From Liquidambar formosana (taxonomy: Eukaryota > Streptophyta > Magnoliopsida > Saxifragales > Altingiaceae), in assembly GCA_039720395.1 (NCBI GenBank), contig CM077832.1, positions 12,045,967 through 12,109,966 of the forward strand: a stretch of DNA of 64,000 nt. The letters are read 5' to 3'. Positions 56,634 through 64,000 of the stretch are shown here, in pieces; the stretch's first letter is position 1; every line of letters starts with the position of its first letter. The translations under genes and the position numbers were made by a program. A model generated the notes under the pieces. It was given only the letters and a program-made list of their open reading frames with translations, was not told where the DNA came from and did no database searches.

Positions 56634-57497
56634 ACTTATAATATAACAAAAAGAACCATACTACTAGGTCCAAAAAAAAAAAAAAACAAAAAAATCCATA
56701 CTTGACTTGGAGAGAGAGAGAGAGGATTTAAGGAGACAAAGGCAATTAAATTAAATCTGAAATGGGTAAATTATGAACCAAAAGGGCCAGTTCTTGTCCA
56801 AGTGTTCCTTTCTGGCTATGCTGTGTATATATTAGAAAAAGACATTGTGGTACTGTACAAGGGGGACAGGTCTGCACGTGATAGTCTCGTGAGAGAGACA
56901 AGGTTCCTGTACGTGGACATCATCATGCTTCACCATTCCTTCACTTCAACTCCAAAACTAAATATAAAAATTAAAAAAAGAAAAAAATCTTCTTTCTTAA
57001 TTAAAACTTAATGATCATATCTTTGTCGTGAATTATTAAAATATTTTTAACGTCCGGATGACTTAATCGTACGGTTCAATGTACAAAATTAACTTGATTG
57101 CATTCAAAACTCGATAAATCAAAACTAATTAATTAAGAGCAGTCTATTTATTTAAGCATGCCCACGAGCCTTAAATCTCGAAAAATGATATGCTGAGTGT
57201 CTGGGTGAGCTATAGTGGATTGGTAATTTGGTACCTCGGAACAAGTTAACTATAGAGGCATGAGAAATATATTAGTGAGAATGAAAGAAAATGGGGCCAA
57301 GTTTTTTCCCCCAAAAAAAATGCTGTAATTTAAGTGGTGGATTCGCTTGAAAAATGATTTATAAGAGTTTTTAGGGTTTGTTGTGGGACTCCTCCAAATT
57401 AATCTAAACATGAGTCTTGATGGAAATAAATGAAAAAAATAAAAAATAAAAAAAGATCTTAAAATGGCAGATGTAGAAACCAGGCCTAAATTCCAAA
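56634..57497. other. Intergenic, no gene recognised
   Basis: AT-rich with a GA tract at 56710-56725. Minus- and plus-strand frames here lack known domains. Confidence 0.4.
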
Positions 57498-57727
57498 GGG
57501 AGCGGCTAATGCAACCCCACAAAAGCTTAAGTTGCCCCACCCTGTTAACTCCACCCCAAAAAAATATATACCCACCCTCCAAAAAGTCTAACCTATCCCT
57601 CTTTCAAATAACCCTAACCCTCACCCACCCCACTCCCCCCAACAGCCCCGTTCTGGCGACGGCGAGGAAGACGAAGACCGGCGATGGCAACGGCGAGGAC
57701 GGCGACGGTGACGTCCTCTTCTCCTCT

Positions 57728-57728
<1 letters not shown>

Positions 57729-57771
<43 letters not shown>

Positions 57772-57789
57772 TTTTTTTTTTTTTTTTTC
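57729..57789. repeat. (TTTC)n / T-run microsatellite
   Basis: About ten TTTC units merging into a T-run within the Mutator-like element. Confidence 0.9.
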
Positions 57790-57825
57790 CTCCTTTTGTT
57801 GGTCAGATCTGTGCATTTTCCGGCG

Positions 57826-58285
57826 AGGGAGGGTTTTTTTTTTTCAAAACCTCCATTTTTTCCAGCTAGGGAGGTCAGATCTGGGAAGGAAAGAAAAAAA
57901 AAAGCAGAGAAGAAGAGGGAAGAGGAGGAAGGGAGAAGAGGGGTGCAGGGTTCCGGCGAGGGGTGCGGGGTTCCGGCGAGGGAGGTTTTGTTTTCAAAAC
58001 CTCCATTTTTTCCGGCGAGGGGTGCGGGAGAGTGGTTCTGGGAAGGAAAGAAAGAAAAAAAAAAAAGGCAGAGAAGAAGGAGGAAGAAGAGGGGTGCGGG
58101 TTTCCGGCGAGGGGTGCGAGGTTCCGGCGAGGGAGGTTTTGTTCTCAAGACCTCCATTTTTTCCGGCGAGGGGTGCGGGAGAGTGGTTCTGGGAAGGAAA
58201 GAAAAAAGAAAAAAAAAAAAGGCAGAGAAGAAGAGGGAAGAGTGGGAAGGAAGAAGAGGGGTGCGGGGTTCCGGCGAGGGGTGGG
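57826..58285. repeat. Tandem array of about three units of 150 bp
   Basis: Each unit runs CGAGGGAGGTTTTG, AAAACCTCCATTTTTTCCGG, CGAGGGGTGCGGGAGAG, GGTTCTGGGAAGGAAAG, an A-rich spacer and AGAGAAGAAG. Units start near 57826, 57977 and 58128; the first is the most divergent. Confidence 0.8.
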
Positions 58286-58468
58286 TGCCGGAGAGAGTCG
58301 CCGGCGAGGTGGGTGCCGGAGAGAGTCGCCGGTGAGGAGGGGTGCGGGAGAGGGGATGGATGAAGGTTAAGTCCTTTTTGGTAATTTTCCATAATAATTT
58401 TTTTAATTAAAAAAAATGGGGGCAACTTAACCCTTTCGGGGGTTGCAATAGCCGTTCCCAATTCCAAA

Positions 58469-58689
58469 AGATGAGGGGGTCATGCCTTGAATGGCCCATA
58501 GATGAATCTAGGCCTAAATTGAGTCTTGGTTGTATCCCTTATGGGCCTCGGATATTTCTGTTGACTTTTCTTTTCTTTTTTCTTTTTTGCCTTTTTTGGG
58601 TTCAAGTATTTCTCTTAATTTTAAAACTTAAATGATTTTACTCCATAAACTTAAGTTTTTAAAGTAAACTTGTCTTTAAGACTAGCCAA
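58469..58689. other. Short intergenic stretch
   Basis: Mixed AT-rich DNA with a T-run; nothing identified. Confidence 0.4.
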
Positions 58690-58830
58690 TAGCCCTCGGC
58701 CCTATTAACATGTCCCACCTCAATAAGATGGTGGGGTTTGTGAAAGTCTTGATTTTGACTCTAGTTAGGTGCATGAATGGGTATTTGTTCTCTTCAATTG
58801 TTTGGCAACAATAAAAATAAATAAATATTT
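58690..58830 (+). mobile_element. tRNA-derived SINE copy
   Basis: Box B-like GTCTTGATTTTGACTCTAG at 58745-58763, then TTAGGTGCATGAATGGG, TTGTTCTCTTCAATTGTTTG and an A-rich tail AACAATAAAAATAAATAAAT. The tail region is colinear with the minus-strand copy at 4500-4641. Confidence 0.5.
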
Positions 58831-59126
58831 TCATTTAGATTGGGCTATTAGTTGGAGTACTCAAACAAGTAGGTATATAAAACTATATCAAACTCAAGGT
58901 TTAGACAATTTAAAATATAAAACTTTTTAACACTCACACTCACATGCAGATCTAATAAGACAATAATGGACCAGCGTATGAAGTCAAATGAATTACTATA
59001 TGAAATGAAATGTTACAGGCCCAATTATATATTTTTTGGTCCTTTGGGAGTTGGGAAAGCCTAGTTGGATCCATGAACTACAAAACGGGTAGTCCTTTTC
59101 CAAACTCCAAATCCCAACAACCTCCC

Positions 59127-59172
<46 letters not shown>

Positions 59173-59660
59173 TCTTTAGAAAAGGACCTTGATAAAGGCA
59201 GCAGACAAGGTAGGGCAGAAGGTTTTTGACTCCAAAAGAGGGGAAGAGAGAGAGAGAGAGAGAGAGCCAGGCCAGTATACTTGAAACTTCACAACTTGAA
59301 TGTAGAGGTAGGTTCCATAAAATTTCGTGGGTTCATTTTGTGGGCCCATAGCCTCTTTTGGGCTATGTCAGTTTTTTGTTTTGTGTGTATTCCGTGTTAA
59401 GCCAGAAAAAATTTAAAAAAATTAAAAACAAAAAGGTTCTATAGAAAATTCCCCCCCACTCCCCCCTAAAAAAAAAATAAAAAAAATAATAAAGAAAGAA
59501 AGAAAGAAAGAAAATAAGGATGCCAACAATCATGACTTCCTTTAGGTTGAAGGCCTGTATATTGTATATAGGGACTAAAGCATACAAGAGTGGGCTCAAT
59601 TTGATGGGGTTTCAACATTAACACCGGGCAGGATTAAAGGCCATATTCATTAGCTATGAA
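58831..59660. other. Intergenic with microsatellites
   Basis: CT repeats at 59131-59169, GA repeats at 59245-59267 and GAAA repeats at 59492-59513. No gene. Confidence 0.5.
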
Positions 59661-59933
59661 TAGGGCTGTAAAACAAACCAAACTACACGGGGTCGACTCG
59701 AGATTAGCTCAATATAAAAATCGTTCGAGCTTACTCTGTGAGATAAATGAGTTGAGTTTAAGCATCATTTCAAAGTTTATCAAAAGTACTATTTGAGCTC
59801 AGCTCAATAAAAGGCTCGTTCAAACTTGTTCGTAAGTTAAATGAGTCAAGATCAAGCTTTACTTTTGATCTCGTTAATTTAACAAGCAGAGCTTGAGCAA
59901 CCGACTACTCGGCTTGGCTCATTTACACTCCTA
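59661..59933. mobile_element. hAT-like MITE, relative of 9492-12060
   Basis: Ends TAGGGCTGTAAAACAAACC and, read inward, TAGGAGTGTAAATGAGCCAA. Flanks GCTATGAA (59653-59660) and GCTATAAG (59934-59941) agree at six of eight bases. Interior GAGCTCAGCTCAATAAAAGG and CTCGTTCAAACTTGTTCG motifs are shared with the left and right parts of the larger copy. Confidence 0.55.
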
Positions 59934-59944
59934 GCTATAAGAAA

Positions 59945-60346
59945 TGGAAACGGCTATTGCCCCCTCCCCCCCATATTTTTATCACACCCCCTTTAGTTTA
60001 GGTTTTTAAGATTTTTTGCAAAATATAAAAGTTTTTACAAAAACCGACCACATTTTCCACTAGAAAACATCATTTTGAACAACTTTACAGAATAAATTTT
60101 TTTCAAAATCTATCGTTTAAGTAGACTTTTTGGCAAAAAATGAAATAAAGGCTATAAATGGCTAAAAAATCTACTTAATCGATAAATTTTGGAAAAACTT
60201 TCTTCTCTAAAGTTTTTCGAAATTAAGTTTTCGAGTGGACAACACAATTGATTTTTGTAAAAACTTTTTATATTTTTCATAAAACCTTAAAAACCTAAAA
60301 CATGGGAGGGGTGTAATAAAAATGTGGGCGAGCAATAGCCATTCCC
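59945..60346. mobile_element. Mutator-type MITE family A copy
   Basis: Ends TGGAAACGGCTATTGCCCCC and, read inward, GGGAATGGCTATTGCTCGCC. Flanks TATAAGAAA (59936-59944) and TATGAGATA (60347-60355) agree at seven of nine bases. The 402-bp palindromic body carries AGAAAACATCATTTTGAACA and TGGCAAAAAATGAAATAAAG, nearly identical to the copy at 15882. Confidence 0.7.
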
Positions 60347-60355
60347 TATGAGATA

Positions 60356-61179
60356 TCTATCTTTTTAGGCCCTCTTGATTTGGGCTTCTGAATCAAGAAA
60401 AAGCCCTCTTCCAGTCTTCTCTGACCAACCAAAAATATCGAGTTTTCTTTTTACTTCTTAAAAAGAAAAAAAATCAAAGAAGAAATAAATTTTCTCCTGC
60501 AGAAATGTTTCGAAATCTCCTATAAGCAGAGATGTTTAGGAATTAAACCTTTTTGAGTTTGCACTTGTGACCTTGAACTAAGCCTAAAGTGTTACAATGT
60601 ACATGCATCAAACAACTCATGACTTTACAGAACCCCTGAGCCTAACAAATAATGGGACAACAAATGATTTTACAGAAATGTTAATCAGTATTTGTCATAG
60701 CTGCTTTCCCTTTTTTTTCTTTTTTTTTCTTTTTTATTTGTCATTAAATTGAATCCACGTTGTCTGTCTTAACTCTTAAGTTAGCCATTACTAAGTTAAG
60801 ACAATTATGATAATAAATCACTCCATCATGTGTAATTTGCTTCGCACAGATTATGACTCTGGCCATACCCCGATCGATATCCCTAGTGATATCTCTAGTT
60901 TCAATGATTGAAGAAATGGGGACCTAGAAAATTTTGGGGGAATTACAAATAGGTCCGGCTATCGGCGAACAAATACAGTTCAATACAAATGATTGCTAAT
61001 TTATTAGTAAATGACTACTAACTTGACTAAAAGTGACTACTAACTTTAATTGAACGGTTATAGTTTGCCAGTAACCGGAACCATGTGTAATTCCCCCTTC
61101 CTTTTTTTAAGCATTATTTTTTTTTCAAACAAGGGCGGAACTTGAATTTTTTGTGGGGTTTGTGCCTTGTACATTTGTG
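60356..61179. other. Intergenic, no gene recognised
   Basis: AT-rich DNA; nothing recognised. Confidence 0.4.
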
Positions 61180-61282
61180 TGTTACGAGGTATATTGAACC
61201 AATATATACATGGGGTATAACCCTTAATACATGATGTTAATATGAATTAGGTGAGCATGCATGTGCTGACCTTATCAAGACT
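61180..61282. mobile_element. Fragment of MITE family B
   Basis: Contains GAGGTATATTGAACCAATAT, GGGGTATAACCCTTAATACA, TGATGTTAATATGAATTAGG and GAGCATGCATGTGCTGACC, in the order of the right half of the other copies. The left arm is missing. Confidence 0.4.
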
Positions 61283-61854
61283 ATATATATATATTATAAT
61301 TAAACATTTCAAAATCTAGATTGGGTTTCACATTAGTAATTTCTTCTTCTTTTTCAGCATGAATATTATCCGCTCTAATTTATGGTCAATTAGTTTTTCT
61401 GCTTCGGAAGCTATGGACCATGTCCATTGAGGGTGCGAAGTGTGACTATGCCAAAGAATTCTATATAGAAGCACACCTCCACACCATCCCTTCCATGTCC
61501 TTACGTAAAACCAATCCTCCTGATGAATGAATTCTCACATGAGAATTTCTCTCTCTCTTTTACATGCTGGGGCACAATGGTTGGTACAAATGCGACAACT
61601 GAAAATTTGGAAAAGGCTAGTGCTGGGCGATTGATTTGAAATCATATGGGCCAATTTCATAAAAACTTGAGCTATCTCTACTGTAACAAAAATTTTCTTC
61701 ATGTAGATGTGGGTGCAAATTAATGCGACTACTGATCATGATAATTAAAGGGATGTTTTCCCAGCTCCCGGTTTGAACTCCATTATATATGATTGTAGAT
61801 TTGTAGGTGGGTAATGAGAAGATTTCAGCACGCCAATGAGTTGCAGCTTAAATG
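61283..61854. other. Intergenic, no gene recognised
   Basis: No reading frame or element recognised. Confidence 0.4.
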
Positions 61855-61925
61855 ACATCCGGCTAAGGTAGGGTTAAAGTAGATTAGGAGTTCGATTCTT
61901 GTCCAGTGTTTAAAAAAAAATTTAA
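61855..61925 (+). mobile_element. Possible SINE fragment with A-tail
   Basis: AGGAGTTCGATTCTTGTCC resembles box B (GGTTCGANTCC) and is followed within 15 bp by an A-run. Box A is not clear, so this is a weak call. Confidence 0.3.
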
Positions 61926-62717
61926 AAATTAAGAAAACAAAAAATGATTCCAGCATACATTCTGGAAGCTAGGTAACCAATGTGATGACCTTCGAGATAA
62001 TTTGGCATCTATGTAGTTATTTTGATTAAGTCGTTATTAGACATGTGTTTAGATAAGCTAATCGAGTAGCTTATTGTATAGCGAATATGCGGATATTATT
62101 ATAATAATGTAAATATTTGAGAAAATAAGCTTCTCATAAGACTGTAGAATGTAATTCAAAAAGATTTTAAAAATGTTGTTATGCCACAATGTAAACGTTC
62201 TTCCATTTATTGTTAATATTATTTTAGTTTTTTTTTTTGTTCTAATTAAAAAAACAACCATAGTGATGACATCCTAACTACCAGTACTGTGATGACATCC
62301 TGGTAGTCACGTGGACGATCCAGAATATCCTACTAAAAAATGCAATGAGACACAAATGGAAATGGGTGAGCAGATCAACAATTGTGACAGATACAATTAA
62401 AATTTTAAAATACTATCATGACTCCGACGACTCTCCCAATAACATTTTCTTGCCACGTCTTTAGAATGGACATAAAGCCGGCCTATGTATTAATCTAAAC
62501 CTTTTTTTTATATAGATTTAGTTGCATTCTGAATGTGTATATAATTTTTATAAGAATCAAAATGTTAATTATCTTTACTCTTAACAAATTACAGAATTAT
62601 GTTTATAATTAGTAAAATTAAGTTCTACCATACCGGAAATCATCTGGCTCATTCATTCAATGTTTTTTTCTTTATTTTATTTTTATTATTTTTATATTTT
62701 TTTAGAAAATACTTATG
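61926..62717. other. Intergenic, no gene recognised
   Basis: AT-rich DNA. A small stem ACTACCAG / CTGGTAGT surrounds a repeated GTGATGACATCCT near 62278-62309. Confidence 0.4.
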
Positions 62718-62798
62718 TGACAAACTATCATCGCCTTCTAACAATGACAGCCAAATAATGATCACAAAAAATTATTGAAGGTTGATGATAGTCTGTCA
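62718..62798. repeat. Small inverted repeat
   Basis: TGACAAACTATCATCGCCTTC (62718-62738) pairs with GAAGGTTGATGATAGTCTGT (62777-62796) across about 38 bp. It could be a very short MITE or a transcript hairpin. Confidence 0.6.
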
Positions 62799-63547
62799 TG
62801 TTAGAATGGTCATGATCCTTTTTTTTATTAGAAAATTTAATTATTAATTATCAATTAGCTAATATGAAGATGAATTTCAAACCTAGGCTTCTAGTACAAT
62901 CTACGACTATCTACTTTCATTTTTCATTTATAATCATTCATATAAAAGGTACTTAATAAATTTAATTATTTGAAATGTTACATAAATCCATATACCATAT
63001 TGCCCATTAAGTGATTGAATTTCTTTATTTATTTATTTTTTTTTTAAAGAGAAATACTGATCCTAATTTATAAAATGGAAAGTGCCCTTTTCAAGAATGG
63101 CAGGCCCCACTTCCACTTTTACATGGGGCAATGGTTTAAACTTTGGGCATGTGTTCTGCATGATCCATAAAGCGCCCCCCACCCACACACACACAAGGGT
63201 TCAAAAACTCAATAATTGTTGCACACGAAGATTGGACTACATCATCATTTAATTTCTCACTTTTTCAAACCCATCTTCGATCGTGGACTTTATTTGCCAT
63301 TGATGGGGCTAGTATGAAAAAACAATATTACTCTAATATTAATCTAAATAATAAATTAATAATGATTCAGAAAAGCCCAAGCATTCAAGAACTTAAGAAA
63401 TGGCCATGGGTATTTTTGCTTCACATGTTTGCTAATATTCATGTGTGGCCTCAGGTACTTGTACGTTACATTTATACCACATCATCAAGTTAAGAATCTT
63501 TGAAAGAGTTTGAATTCAGTATTGACTTACAAAATTCAGTACTGTGC

Positions 63548-63655
63548 TGAGTTAATGGGAGCCATTGGATGTTTTAATTCAAGATCAACTCTTTGATGTT
63601 TTAATTCAAGCCGTCAAAACACCCATCCAATGACTCCCATTAAACTCAACATGAT
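63548..63655. repeat. Fold-back repeat with internal direct repeat
   Basis: GAGTTAATGGGAGCCATTGG pairs with CCAATGACTCCCATTAAACTC. Between the arms GATGTTTTAATTCAAG occurs twice (63570 and 63595). Outer sequence CAGTACTGTGCTGAGT / ACATGATGCTGAGTTTTT also partly pairs. Confidence 0.6.
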
Positions 63656-64000
63656 GCTGAGTTTTTGCAACTCAGCATTAAATCTAAACTCCCTCTAAAG
63701 ATGCAAGTATATATCATAGAATAATTTCAAAAAAGAAAAAAGAAAAAGGGAAGATCAAATGTTTCAATTATGAATTTGGCTAAGAAATTCATGTAATAGA
63801 ATCCTCATGTTGTTTTTTTATCACTGAAGGTAGGCATTGTATGAATGAACACCTCTAGCATCAGCTTCAAGTTGACGTGGGCGCCAAGATTTGATCACAT
63901 GCCTTAACAAAAAACTTCTTTTAGAAATTTGAACACGTTCTCCTACTCTAATATTATGTCAAACTTATCACATTCTTTAAAATATTGAGGCCACAAGGTC
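63656..64000. other. Right end of window, nothing recognised
   Basis: AT-rich DNA with an A/G-rich stretch at 63729-63753. No frame or repeat identified. Confidence 0.4.

Larger units (their letters stand above)
57498..58459. mobile_element. Mutator-like element with family A-type ends and a GC-rich repeated interior
   Basis: Left end GGGAGCGGCTAATGCAACCC and right end, read inward, GGGAACGGCTATTGCAACCC. The inverted repeat extends about 43 bp through TTAAGTTGCCCC. Perfect 9-bp TSD AATTCCAAA at 57489-57497 and 58460-58468. The 962-bp interior is not the family A palindrome but a (TTTC)n run and about three GC-rich tandem units with TTCCGGCGAGGG. Long frames on both strands (up to 299 codons) follow the repeats and show no domain. 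It may be a Pack-MULE-like carrier of a foreign fragment. Confidence 0.75.

Noticed and set aside
57464..58363. 299-codon plus-strand and 178-codon minus-strand frames
   Set aside because: They follow a tandem repeat and homopolymers inside a Mutator-like element, are open on both strands and contain no domain; an artefact of the repeat.

Overview
This window is intergenic, transposon-filled nuclear DNA of a flowering plant, almost certainly a eudicot. It is AT-rich, with many dinucleotide microsatellites, Ty1/Copia LTR retrotransposons primed by initiator-tRNA-Met, Tourist, hAT and Mutator-type MITEs, a plant-type Helitron, tRNA-derived SINEs and L1-like LINE debris. Two host genes are supported, both on the minus strand. 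At the left edge (160-285) is the first coding exon of UMP1, the proteasome maturation factor; the rest of that gene lies beyond position 1. At 21613-22687 is a two-exon CYC/TB1-class TCP transcription factor with a TCP domain, an arginine-rich R domain and a short 3' exon that restores a C-terminal motif of the clade. No other intact host gene was recognised.

Layout. 1-480: UMP1 exon, intron start and promoter. 480-9100: intergenic DNA with SINE copies, a frameshifted LINE RNase H remnant, an hAT-type MITE with an 8-bp target-site duplication (TSD), two Tourist MITEs with TAA TSDs, and a strongly strand-asymmetric A/C-rich block (8570-9090). 9492-12060: an hAT-like repeat split by a truncated Copia element (gag, primer site and a 1.3-kb LTR). 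12118-16300: LINE fragment, a Helitron whose 5' portion is present twice (13893-14718), and a Mutator-type MITE with a locally duplicated end. 16300-21600: mostly featureless. 21600-23100: the TCP gene. 23100-26000: a repeat-like block and a GC-rich, gene-like block of unknown nature.

26035-40263: two convergent Copia elements. The first (+, 26035-32692) has two LTRs but only a gag remnant. The second (-, 32902-40263) keeps recognisable gag, protease, integrase, reverse transcriptase and RNase H, all broken. Its reverse transcriptase gene carries a 591-bp solo LTR with a perfect 5-bp TSD, and about 675 bp (34257-34931, reverse transcriptase to the start of RNase H) is flipped relative to the rest.

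40264-64000: gene-poor DNA with two recurring palindromic MITE families, called A and B here. Family A is Mutator-like with 9-bp TSDs (15882, 56088, 59945, fragment at 46640). Family B is AT-rich and carries GATATAA-type arms (39760, 46425, 56050, fragment at 61180). A family A copy sits inside a family B copy. A 962-bp Mutator-type element (57498-58459) has family A-like ends, a perfect 9-bp TSD and an unrelated GC-rich tandem-repeat interior. The elements document a layered insertion history rather than a cooperating gene system. I found no convincing new multi-gene system; the strongest unusual signals are the inverted pol segment, the dimer-like Helitron and the family A elements with an exchanged interior.
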